Below, one piece after another: positions 1-5,523 of a stretch of 6,189 nt of DNA (positions within the stretch are counted from its first letter, which is position 1; each line of letters begins with the position of its first letter). Made by a program: the position numbers and the translations under genes. The stretch is from an uncultured Collinsella sp. (lineage in GTDB: Bacteria > Actinomycetota > Coriobacteriia > Coriobacteriales > Coriobacteriaceae). The notes below the pieces were generated by a model that was given only the letters and a program-made list of their open reading frames with translations, searched no databases and was not told where the DNA came from. The DNA lies in NCBI GenBank assembly GCA_900764415.1, contig CAAFOA010000085.1, forward strand, positions 1 to 6,189. The letters run 5' to 3'.

Positions 1-1
1 G

Positions 2-934
2 TGGAACAACTCCCTGTTCGAGGACAATGCCGAGCACGGTCTGGGCATGGCCGTTGGCTACGAGGCCGTTCAGAAGAAGCTGATCGCTGCTACGCAGGAG
101 ATCATCGCCGCTGACGGTCCGTCCGACGAGCTCAAGGCCGCCGGTCAGGCTTGGATTGACTCTGTCAACGACGCCGAGGCCTCTAAGACCGCTGCCGCCG
201 CTTACGTTGCCGAGCTCGAGAAGTGCGGCTGCGACGCTTCCAAGGCGATCCTCGCCGACAAGGCTTACCTCACCAAGAAGTCCTTCTGGGTCTTCGGTGG
301 CGACGGTTGGGCCTACGACATCGGCTTCGGTGGCCTGGACCACGTCCTGGCTTCCGGCCACAATATCAACGTCTTCGTCTTCGACACCGAGGTCTACTCC
401 AACACCGGCGGTCAGGCCTCCAAGGCCTCGAACCTGGGCCAGGTCGCTCAGTTCGCCGCTGCCGGTAAGGTGACCAAGAAGAAGTCTCTGGCCGAGATCG
501 CTATGAGCTATGGCTACGTCTACGTGGCGCAGGTCGCCATGGGCGCCAACCCGGCTCAGACCCTCAAGGCCATCCACGAGGCCGAGGCCTACGACGGCCC
601 GTCCCTCATCATCGGCTACAGCCCCTGCGAGATGCACTCCATCAAGAAGGGCGGCATGCAGAACTGCCAGGCCGAGATGAAGAAGGCTGTCGAGTGCGGT
701 TACTGGAACCTCTTCCGCTTCAACCCCGAGGCTGCTGCCGGCAAGAAGTTCTCGCTCGATTCCAAGGAGCCCGCGGGCGGTTATCAGGAGTTCCTGATGA
801 ACGAGGCCCGTTACGCTTCGCTGACGCGTTCCTTCCCCGAGCGCGCCGAGGAGCTCTTCAAGGAGAACGAGCAGGCCGCCATGGACCGCTACGCTCACCT
901 GCTGAAGCTCAAGACGGTGTACAACGAGGCCTAG
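2..934 (+). CDS. nifJ: Pyruvate:ferredoxin (flavodoxin) oxidoreductase, C-terminal part (5'-truncated by window edge)
   Basis: Cytoplasmic thiamine-diphosphate/iron-sulfur enzyme that oxidises pyruvate with CoA to acetyl-CoA and CO2 and passes electrons to ferredoxin or flavodoxin. About 310 C-terminal residues are present; the full family length is near 1170-1190, so roughly three quarters lies upstream of the window. The frame is already open at base 2 and reads WNNSLFEDNAEHGLGM, a conserved PFOR stretch. The TPP/Mg-binding signature follows at about residues 99-138 of the fragment (GGDGWAYDIGFGGLDHVLASG, then DTEVYSNTGGQASKA). The cysteine in IIGYSPCEMH (about residue 209) corresponds to the distant ligand of the proximal 4Fe-4S cluster. 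The upstream cysteines and ferredoxin-like domain are outside the window. The C-terminus (YNEA, then TAG) looks natural. Strong C/G third-position bias fits a highly expressed core gene. It is convergent with the ATPase gene on the other strand and is closed by the terminator at 986-1028. Confidence 0.97.
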   Translation, partial: WNNSLFEDNAEHGLGMAVGYEAVQKKLIAATQEIIAADGPSDELKAAGQAWIDSVNDAEASKTAAAAYVAELEKCGCDASKAILADKAYLTKKSFWVFGGDGWAYDIGFGGLDHVLASGHNINVFVFDTEVYSNTGGQASKASNLGQVAQFAAAGKVTKKKSLAEIAMSYGYVYVAQVAMGANPAQTLKAIHEAEAYDGPSLIIGYSPCEMHSIKKGGMQNCQAEMKKAVECGYWNLFRFNPEAAAGKKFSLDSKEPAGGYQEFLMNEARYASLTRSFPERAEELFKENEQAAMDRYAHLLKLKTVYNEA

Positions 935-944
935 GTCTCCCACC

Positions 945-1069
945 GCAGGATCTGAGGGCTAACCTTCGCGGACGTCCTCGGACATGAAAGAACCCCCGCT
1001 GCGCACTACGTGCGGCGGGGGTTCTTTCGTCCTGCGGAGTGTCCGCGAAGGTTAGCCCTCAGATCCTGC
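945..1069. repeat. Long inverted repeat (29-bp perfect arms) enclosing the nifJ terminator
   Basis: The arms at 945-973 and 1041-1069 are exact reverse complements over 29 bases (left arm begins GCAGGATCTGAGGG). Between them lie imperfectly matched 12-13-base segments and the terminator hairpin at 986-1028, so the whole 125 bases can fold into one long interrupted hairpin. An 11-base direct repeat, ACGTCCTCGGA, occurs at 972-982 and again just outside the right arm at 1077-1087. The arms are far longer than intrinsic termination needs. A small palindromic mobile element inserted behind nifJ, or a local inverted duplication, would explain it. No transposase is present. Confidence 0.9.
986..1028. 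terminator. Bidirectional intrinsic terminator between nifJ and the convergent ATPase gene
   Basis: The 14-base arm GAAAGAACCCCCGC (986-999) pairs perfectly with 1015-1028. An inner 5-bp stem CGCAC/GTGCG (1002-1006 with 1010-1014) closes on a TAC loop, with a two-base bulge (TG, 1000-1001) between the stems. The outer A-rich and T-rich ends (GAAAGAA / TTCTTTC) supply the U-rich tract in either direction. It starts about 50 bases after the nifJ stop codon and could serve both converging genes. Confidence 0.88.
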
Positions 1070-1130
1070 TACGACTACGTCCTCGGATTGTGGGGCTGAA
1101 TGAAGGACGTGGTTGTGGGGGCCTTTTGTC

Positions 1131-1258
1131 CCCTTCGCTGTTTCGCGGCTTTGCCGCGAAAGGCGCGTTACTTTGGGGATGGATGGGGGCGTGGCCGTTG
1201 CAACGCCTTATCCCTTTGCTTTTTCGCGCCTTTGGCGCGAAACGCGCAGCACCTTGGG
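1131..1258. repeat. Tandem pair of degenerate stem-loop repeats
   Basis: Two copies of a roughly 47-base unit lie exactly 81 bases apart (1131-1177 and 1212-1258). Each holds a perfect 9-bp stem with a TTT loop: TTTCGCGGC/GCCGCGAAA at 1141-1161 and TTTCGCGCC/GGCGCGAAA at 1222-1242. The flanks are also alike (CCCTTCGCTG vs CCCTTTGCTT before; ACTTTGGG vs ACCTTGGG after). The stems differ by a compensatory G-C to C-G swap, which argues that the structure is maintained. No T tract follows either stem, so these are not simple terminators. The rest of 1070-1303 shows no gene: the short open frames across it come from the repeats and have no ribosome binding site. Confidence 0.75.
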
Positions 1259-1303
1259 AAATGCATTGATGTGTGGACGGGGCTGGATTGCGGATTCAAA
1301 TGG

Positions 1304-2665
1304 CTAGAGAGATATGGGTGCGAACGAGAAATCGTTATTGGGGTCATCCTTTTCCATAAACTCATCGAGACAAAACGTCATGTAGATTGGAACGTACAGA
1401 ACCTTGCCCTCTTTGCTGAGATTCTCGTGGCTTAGTACAACGGCCTCGGGAATTTTGTACTCGCCCACACTCATCAGACGATCGAGGGCCGCGTGCGCTC
1501 GAACTTTCTTGCCCGATTTGACCTCGATTGGGACAACATGCCCGTGGGCGCCTTCGATCACAAAGTCAACTTCACCGACCTCACGCGTTTGGTAGTACCA
1601 TGCATCCGCCCCGAGGGCAACGAGTTCCTGCGCGACCACGTTCTCATAGAGACCACCAAGGTTGGGAGTTTTCATATCAAGATAGACAGCGCGTGCGGTG
1701 CTGCCGGGGTACCGCGATGCGAGCATGCCCGTATCAGACTCATATAGTTTGAAGGCCGTCGTTTTCTCCGTCCTCTTGAGAGGACTCCGTGGCTCCGTCA
1801 CCCTGGCGACCATCAATCCAACACCTGCGTTAACAAGCCACAGGAAATCCTGCTCATATTTTTTAAGGCGAGCTCCCTCACCCAGAGACGAAACAACAAA
1901 GCGATGAGACTCCGCCTCAAGCTGAACGGGAATTTGCTCAAAAATCGACCGAACGTTAAACGCTCGAGTCGATGCATATTTTGAGATATCGCTTTTGTAC
2001 TGATCGACCAGCTGAGTTTGAAGCTCACGTGTGCTCACGAGCGAATAACCCGAATCAATATAATTCTGAACGACCTCCGGCATGCCGCCGCAAACGATAT
2101 AAGCTCTATAGTTCTTGAGCATCGCCTCATGAATATAGTTTTCGACAGGATGTTTCTCGACAAGGCAGCTGCGAATGCCTGCAAGCACATTCTCGCTAAC
2201 GCTGTTTGCCCAACAAAACTCTTCAAAATCCATCGGGCGCATAACAATGTGCTCTACATACCCCACCGGAAAAGAAGAGATCCCCTTAAACTCAGTCCCA
2301 AGCATAGACCCCGAGAAGACATAGCTAAAGCGCCCATCCTCGACCAACGCCTTCATGAGTGTAACGATCTGCGGATACTCCTGAATCTCATCGACAAAGA
2401 CAAGCGTATCGCCCTCAACAAGCGGCGCATCCGCAAGAAGGGCTACGCGGTTGATAAAGTCAACGGAGTTCTTTGCGCCAACAAGTGCATTCCTTGCTTC
2501 GACATCGAGTAGTAAATTGACCTCAAAATACGAAGCGTAGTTGCTTTTTCCAAACGCGCGAATCGCATAGCTCTTGCCAATCTGACGCGCACCAGTAACG
2601 AGTAATGCCTTATTGGAGTTATTCTTCCAGCTCAAAAGCCTATCAGTGACCTTACGGCGTAGCAT
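1304..2665 (-). CDS. AAA-family ATPase with DUF4143 / PD-(D/E)XK-like C-terminal domain
   Basis: A 453-residue cytoplasmic ATP-binding protein of the large prokaryotic AAA+DUF4143 family, whose cellular role is not well established. The N-terminal half is a P-loop ATPase: Walker A GARQIGKS at residues 25-32, Walker B LVFVDEIQEYP at about 88-98, and a sensor-like VFSGSMLG at about 116-123. The C-terminal half has the DUF4143 pattern, including LYENVVAQEL near 339-348. It then carries a PD-(D/E)XK nuclease-like core, GEVDFVIEG (364-372) followed by VPIEVKSGKKV (378-388), with D367, E381 and K383 as candidate active-site residues. The ATG at 2665 is preferred: it begins MLRRKVTDRLLSWK as family members do and has a G-rich, non-canonical ribosome site (GGGGG, 4 bases away). 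An in-frame TTG at 2767 would add 34 residues read through the upstream repeats and is less likely. GC is near 45% in sampled lines, against about 70% in nifJ, suggesting acquisition by transfer. Length and motifs look intact. Confidence 0.9.
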   Translation of the reverse strand: MLRRKVTDRLLSWKNNSNKALLVTGARQIGKSYAIRAFGKSNYASYFEVNLLLDVEARNALVGAKNSVDFINRVALLADAPLVEGDTLVFVDEIQEYPQIVTLMKALVEDGRFSYVFSGSMLGTEFKGISSFPVGYVEHIVMRPMDFEEFCWANSVSENVLAGIRSCLVEKHPVENYIHEAMLKNYRAYIVCGGMPEVVQNYIDSGYSLVSTRELQTQLVDQYKSDISKYASTRAFNVRSIFEQIPVQLEAESHRFVVSSLGEGARLKKYEQDFLWLVNAGVGLMVARVTEPRSPLKRTEKTTAFKLYESDTGMLASRYPGSTARAVYLDMKTPNLGGLYENVVAQELVALGADAWYYQTREVGEVDFVIEGAHGHVVPIEVKSGKKVRAHAALDRLMSVGEYKIPEAVVLSHENLSKEGKVLYVPIYMTFCLDEFMEKDDPNNDFSFAPISL

Positions 2666-2679
2666 TAAACCCCCAAATG

Positions 2680-2763
2680 ACAAAAATTGACAGATAGAAT
2701 CGCCTAAAATCATACAAAAATTGGCAGATAATATTGTCGTAAATATACAAAAATTGGGAGATA
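2680..2763 (-). promoter_or_regulatory. Three 17-bp direct repeats upstream of the ATPase gene (putative operator array)
   Basis: Read on the - strand, copies at 2747-2763, 2714-2730 and 2680-2696 match the consensus TATCTGCCAATTTTTGT, with one or no mismatch each. They sit 33 and 34 bases apart, close to three helical turns, so all would lie on one face of the helix. The array ends 15 bases before the ATPase ATG and covers the expected promoter and leader zone. This fits binding sites for a regulator, perhaps the ATPase itself, but that is inference. I could not pick a convincing -35/-10 pair within it. Confidence 0.65.
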
Positions 2764-2817
2764 GCAAAGGTTCGAATAGGCCTCAAAGCCACTGAAACAG
2801 TGTTCTACTTTGCGAAG

Positions 2818-2851
2818 GGGCTGGGGACGCTGTTGGGTGCGTCTCCAGCCC
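2818..2851. other. 13-bp hairpin between the ATPase promoter region and the two-gene operon; possible terminator
   Basis: GGGCTGGGGACGC (2818-2830) pairs with 2839-2851 through 13 positions, with one G-T pair, around an 8-base loop (TGTTGGGT). It lies about 55 bases downstream of the stop codon of the - strand operon (2907), where a terminator is expected. On that strand no clear U tract follows the stem, so it may be weak, factor-assisted, or only a 3'-end stabilising structure. The rest of 2666-2906 shows no gene. Confidence 0.45.
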
Positions 2852-2906
2852 TCTGATTCTTACTTTGGATCCCGATGGTGGGGTGTTGTCGGTGCTGCTT
2901 GCTTGG

Positions 2907-3431
2907 TTACCTTGTCTCGCCGGACTCCGTGCGTAGGCGGTAGCCGTGGACGAGGTCGCTAATGGCCGGCCAGGGAATCTGGCGGTCGACCCAAAATTGG
3001 AGCTGGACCAGATAGCGCTCGGTGGCGCGGGTGAGGGCTGCAAACTGTTCGTGAGTCTCTACCTGGGCGTAGAGGTCGCGGCTGTGGGCGAGGATTGCCG
3101 TGGTGTCATCCATTTTGCCGGTGACGTCGAAGGCGCCCGAGAACCAGTCGCACAGGCGCGCGGCGCTGTTGTTGATCGTTGCGAGGTCGGCGGTGCCGTC
3201 GTTGGCGTTTTCGTTGGCCTGGGCTCGCAGGAGGGAGAGGGCGTCGGCCGCGTTCATGCAGTAGCCGACGGTGAAGTTCCAGACGGCGAATTCGCGGCCT
3301 GTGTCAAGCTTGCGGCGGCGCATGTAGTCGATATCGCGCGGTTCCTCGAGCATCATTTGGTCGGCGAGGGCCTCAAGTGCAGTGGTGTACTCGGCAAGGT
3401 CGAGTGCGAGCAGGGTGTTGATATCCATCAT
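2907..3431 (-). CDS. Hypothetical protein, 174 residues, second gene of the DUF3830 operon
   Basis: I do not recognise the family. The product is soluble-looking, with no signal peptide or membrane segment, and is probably mostly alpha-helical. Runs such as LALDLAEYTTALEALADQMMLEE (residues 8-30) and THEQFAALTRATERYLVQLQFWVDRQIPW (126-154) look amphipathic. A conserved-looking centre reads GREFAVWNFTVGYCMNAADALSLL (about 45-68). The start is ATG ATG at 3431/3428, two bases after the stop codon of the upstream gene, with GGAGG overlapping the end of that gene, so translational coupling is likely. The two were almost certainly co-transcribed, suggesting a partner or accessory role for the DUF3830 protein. 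Codon use matches the high-GC host. A 163-residue + strand frame across the same bases is the antisense shadow. The stop codon is TAA at 2907-2909. Confidence 0.8.
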   Translation of the reverse strand: MMDINTLLALDLAEYTTALEALADQMMLEEPRDIDYMRRRKLDTGREFAVWNFTVGYCMNAADALSLLRAQANENANDGTADLATINNSAARLCDWFSGAFDVTGKMDDTTAILAHSRDLYAQVETHEQFAALTRATERYLVQLQFWVDRQIPWPAISDLVHGYRLRTESGETR

Positions 3432-3433
3432 CT

Positions 3434-3850
3434 TTAGGCCTCCGCTTCGATCTCGACGATTTCGTTTTTGATGCACATGCCCTGGTTGTCCCAGACATTG
3501 CGGCAGGCGGCGGCAAAGCGCTCGCGGTCGGCTTCGCAGATGCGGGCGAACATGTTGCAGGTGCCAAAGGGCTCGCACACGTCAAAGAAGATGCAGATTG
3601 ACGACCATCCGCCATACCAGCTCACGGCGCCCGCCGGCTCGTGAAAAACGGGGTTCTCGATGTGCTCATAATTGGCAATGGGGCCCGATACGGGATAGGT
3701 TACCTCGGCATCGCAGATCTTGGCCGAAAAGATACGTGACTCGACCGGACAGGACGATTCGAACAGCTTGCATGTCTCGGGGGCCTTGTCCCAGAGCATA
3801 TCGGCGAGAAACGTCTCGCCATTCAGCGTGATCTTGAGCATTTTTGTCAT
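3434..3850 (-). CDS. DUF3830 family (cyclophilin-like fold) protein, first gene of a two-gene operon
   Basis: A 138-residue protein matching the DUF3830 pattern as I recall it: MLKITLNGETFLADMLWDKAPETCKLF at the N-terminus, then YEHIENPVFHEPAGAVSWYGGWSSICIFFD and GTCNMFARI (about residues 61-104). The family adopts a cyclophilin-like beta-barrel. Its function is not established, and I know of no catalytic assignment to transfer. The fragment is intact and of usual length. Nine cysteines (about 27, 34, 46, 86, 92, 98, 105, 116, 126) is high for a small cytoplasmic protein and could mean metal or redox chemistry (inference). The ATG at 3850 is chosen because AGGAGGT lies 7 bases upstream. The frame stays open to 3937 without a better start. 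The hypothetical gene at 2907-3431 follows after 2 bases. Confidence 0.82.
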   Translation of the reverse strand: MTKMLKITLNGETFLADMLWDKAPETCKLFESSCPVESRIFSAKICDAEVTYPVSGPIANYEHIENPVFHEPAGAVSWYGGWSSICIFFDVCEPFGTCNMFARICEADRERFAAACRNVWDNQGMCIKNEIVEIEAEA

Positions 3851-3857
3851 AGTAAGG

Positions 3858-3864
3858 ACCTCCT
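3858..3864 (-). promoter_or_regulatory. Ribosome binding site fixing the DUF3830 gene start
   Basis: AGGAGGT on the - strand is a near-perfect anti-16S match, separated by CCTTACT (7 bases) from the ATG at 3850. It lies inside the longer open frame, so it rules out the upstream in-frame ATG at 3937 as the main start. Confidence 0.88.
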
Positions 3865-3936
3865 CAATCCGTCGCTCAAGGGGTTCGCTGGCGGATAAGG
3901 AGAAGACAGCGGCGGGGTCGCCGAACCCAAACTTCA

Positions 3937-3952
3937 CGACAGATCTCTGTCG
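3937..3952. promoter_or_regulatory. Interrupted palindrome in the leader of the DUF3830 operon
   Basis: CGACAGA (3937-3943) and TCTGTCG (3946-3952) are exact reverse complements around a TC centre, a 7-2-7 operator-like site about 87 bases upstream of the DUF3830 ATG. If the promoter call at 3977-4005 is right, it lies just downstream of the transcription start, where a repressor would block elongation. It could instead act as an RNA hairpin only with difficulty, because the 2-base centre is too short for a loop without opening the stem. Confidence 0.5.
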
Positions 3953-3976
3953 CCCCAGCCCGCGCTGTTCTTCGCT

Positions 3977-4005
3977 AAAGTACCATGCCGCAATTGCGCG
4001 CGCAA
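3977..4005 (-). promoter_or_regulatory. Candidate sigma-70-type promoter for the DUF3830 operon
   Basis: On the - strand, TTGCGC (4005-4000) and TACTTT (3982-3977) are separated by 17 bases. Both hexamers are only partial matches to TTGACA and TATAAT. Support comes mainly from position, upstream of the operon and facing it, and from the overlap of the -35 with a perfect palindrome. Confidence 0.3.
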
Positions 4006-4006
4006 T
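3993..4006. promoter_or_regulatory. 14-bp perfect palindrome ATTGCGCGCGCAAT
   Basis: The 14 bases equal their own reverse complement. The site lies in the divergent region upstream of the DUF3830 operon and overlaps the candidate -35 hexamer, so a dimeric regulator bound here could occlude the promoter. Part of the alternating GC core could be chance in a high-GC genome. Confidence 0.45.
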
Positions 4007-4090
4007 ATCAGTTTTTGATTTTCTGGAAGCGGCAATCGACGAGACGGCTCGCCGGCTGCCGGCCGACGCGCGGCAAAGGCACTCGTCTAT

Positions 4091-4436
4091 TCCTTAAGTT
4101 GGATGAAAAACGCCATGTTATTGCAGGGCTGCATACTCGTCCAATAAGTGCATAGAATCTCGTATAGTGCGAGTAAGATTTTGCGCTGTCTGTTTTATGT
4201 TTAGCAAAGATATAGTTTGCATAATCTGGTCTAATCCCTGCTCTATTAAAATAAAGTTGCACGTAAATGACGTAGATATGCTTGAGCTGGGTTTCTTTAC
4301 GCTGAGCGGGTAAAAGCGACCGTTCACCGTTCAACTATTTTCAAAATGAATAAAATGAGCGATAAAGAGAATATAAACCTTAATAAACTCGCGTATCGCA
4401 CGGGCGCGGGTTATTAATGGGTTGTAGGCCTTTTAC
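4091..4436. other. AT-rich divergent intergenic island upstream of arcC
   Basis: This stretch separates the divergent DUF3830 operon and arcC. It is markedly AT-rich (about 32% GC in a sampled 60-base line, against roughly 60-70% in the flanking genes). I see no supportable gene: two overlapping - strand frames (up to 108 and 69 codons) begin at TTG or GTG without a Shine-Dalgarno sequence and match nothing I know. Small landmarks are an imperfect hairpin CTCG...CGAG (4159-4173), a tandem heptamer CGTTCAC/CGTTCAA (4321-4334), and a -10-like TATAAA (4372-4377) lacking a good -35. The arcC promoter should lie in the right half. Confidence 0.55.
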
Positions 4437-4444
4437 AGAAAGGA
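4437..4444 (+). promoter_or_regulatory. Ribosome binding site for arcC
   Basis: AGAAAGGA lies 8 bases upstream of the ATG at 4453 and so selects that start. The alternative in-frame ATG at 4417 has no Shine-Dalgarno sequence, and its 12 extra residues (MGCRPFTERIPA) read through this site. Confidence 0.8.
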
Positions 4445-4452
4445 TTCCAGCA

Positions 4453-5415
4453 ATGTCTAAGCCTCTTGGCAAGCCCGATCGTATTGTCGTCGCCCTTGGC
4501 GGCAACGCCCTCGGCAACAACCCCGTTGAGCAGATCGAGGCCGTGAGCAACACCGCTCACGCTCTCCTCGGCCTGATCGAGCAGGGCAACGAGATCATCA
4601 TCACCCACGGCAACGGCCCGCAGGTTGGCATGATCCAGAACGCCTTCGCCGCTGCCCACGACGCCATCGGCACCCCCGAGATGCCGCTGCCCGAGTGCGG
4701 CGCCATGTCCCAGGGCTACATCGGTTATCACCTGCAGCAGGGCATCGGCCGCGAGATGCACAAGCGCTATAAGCGTTGGCACGCCGCCACCGTCGTCACC
4801 CAGATCGAGTGCGACCCGGACGATCCCGCGTTCAAGAACCCGACCAAGCCGATCGGCCCCTTCTACACTGAGGAGCAGGCCAAGGAGTTCATGGCCGAGG
4901 ATCCCTCCAAGGTCTTCGTCGAGGATTCCGGTCGCGGCTGGCGTCGCGTCGTCGCTTCCCCCGACCCCAAGAAGATCGTCGAGGCTGACTCCATCCTCAA
5001 CCTGCTCGATAACGAGTTCATCGTCATCGCCTGCGGTGGCGGCGGCATCCCCGTCGTCCGCGACTACGAGAACAAGGGCTGCTACAAGGGCGTTCCCGCC
5101 GTCATCGACAAGGACCTGGGCGGCGAGCTGCTGGCCGAGGACTGCGACGCCGACGTTCTGTTCCTGCTGACCGCCGTTGAGCATGTCGCCATCAACTTTG
5201 GCAAGCCCAACCAGGAGGAGCTCGAGGACATCACCGCCGACGAGGCCGAGCGCCTGGCCGACGAGGGTCAGTTCGGCAAGGGTTCCATGGAGCCCAAGGT
5301 CCGCGCTGCCATCAAGTTCGCCCGTTCCCGCAAGGGCCGCACCTGCATCATCGGCGCCCTGGACAAGGCCGCCGAGACCATGGCCGGCCTCTCCGGTACC
5401 CGCATCCACGAGTAG
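4453..5415 (+). CDS. arcC: Carbamate kinase
   Basis: A 320-residue cytoplasmic amino-acid-kinase-family enzyme that transfers phosphate from carbamoyl phosphate to ADP, yielding ATP and carbamate (then CO2 and ammonia). It is the energy-conserving last step of arginine deiminase, agmatine or allantoin-type breakdown. Diagnostic motifs in order: IVVALGGNAL (11-20), ITHGNGPQVGMIQNA (50-64), NPTKPIGPFYTEEQA (129-143), VIACGGGGIPVV (191-202), VIDKDLGGELLAE (217-229), LLTAVEHVAINFGKP (238-252), and GQFGKGSMEPKVRAAIKF (272-289). Lys132, Lys220 and Lys282 correspond to family active-site lysines. Length matches the usual 305-320, and nothing is missing. The start at 4453 is set by AGAAAGGA. It is monocistronic here: no arginine deiminase, ornithine carbamoyltransferase or transporter gene is adjacent, so the source of carbamoyl phosphate is unknown. 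A 331-codon antisense frame is a composition shadow. Confidence 0.97.
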   Translation: MSKPLGKPDRIVVALGGNALGNNPVEQIEAVSNTAHALLGLIEQGNEIIITHGNGPQVGMIQNAFAAAHDAIGTPEMPLPECGAMSQGYIGYHLQQGIGREMHKRYKRWHAATVVTQIECDPDDPAFKNPTKPIGPFYTEEQAKEFMAEDPSKVFVEDSGRGWRRVVASPDPKKIVEADSILNLLDNEFIVIACGGGGIPVVRDYENKGCYKGVPAVIDKDLGGELLAEDCDADVLFLLTAVEHVAINFGKPNQEELEDITADEAERLADEGQFGKGSMEPKVRAAIKFARSRKGRTCIIGALDKAAETMAGLSGTRIHE

Positions 5416-5437
5416 TCTCTACTCTGTTGCCTCTCTC

Positions 5438-5461
5438 GTGGGCGCCAGGCAAGACGCCCAC
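5438..5461 (+). other. Short hairpin after arcC, upstream of the main terminator
   Basis: GTGGGCG (5438-5444) pairs perfectly with CGCCCAC (5455-5461) around a 10-base loop, 22 bases after the arcC stop. It is followed by AAAC, not a T run, so alone it is not an intrinsic terminator. It may stabilise the arcC 3' end. Confidence 0.5.
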
Positions 5462-5480
5462 AAACTAGCCTCTCTTCATG

Positions 5481-5513
5481 AGCCCCGCAGTCCGCTCCGA
5501 CTGCGGGGCTTTT
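5481..5513 (+). terminator. Rho-independent terminator of arcC
   Basis: AGCCCCGCAGTC (5481-5492) pairs perfectly with 5499-5510 around a CGCTCC loop and is followed directly by TTT and TGCTATT. The stem is 12 bp and GC-rich, and lies 65 bases after the arcC stop codon. Confidence 0.92.
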
Positions 5514-5523
5514 GCTATTCACA

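Noticed and set aside
1039..1435. Several overlapping short + strand frames between nifJ and the ATPase gene, with internally repeated peptides
   Set aside because: All three frames show the repetition because the DNA repeats with an 81-base period; no ribosome binding sites, and they run into the ATPase 3' end.
2018..2512. 164-codon + strand frame inside the ATPase region
   Set aside because: Antisense to conserved ATPase motifs (Walker B and sensor region); no ribosome binding site and no recognisable product.
2680..2763. CRISPR-like array upstream of the ATPase gene
   Set aside because: Repeats are 17 bases with 16-17-base spacers, only three copies, and placed as a gene's upstream region; no cas genes.
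2946..3437. 163-codon + strand frame opposite the hypothetical operon gene
   Set aside because: Val/Gly/Ala-rich mirror of the - strand gene, which has a ribosome binding site, tight operon spacing and sensible composition.
4008..4334. Two overlapping - strand frames (108 and 69 codons) in the AT-rich island
   Set aside because: They start at TTG and GTG with no Shine-Dalgarno sequence, and the translations match no family I know; AT-rich composition with chance open frames explains them.
4343..4360. Possible ArgR box upstream of arcC (AATGAATAAAATGAG)
   Set aside because: Only one half resembles an ARG box; the second half-site is not recognisable, so it is not reported as a site.
4414..5409. 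331-codon - strand frame opposite arcC
   Set aside because: Antisense shadow of a high-GC gene; Leu/Gly/Asp/Val-rich low-complexity translation, and the + strand product is an unmistakable carbamate kinase.
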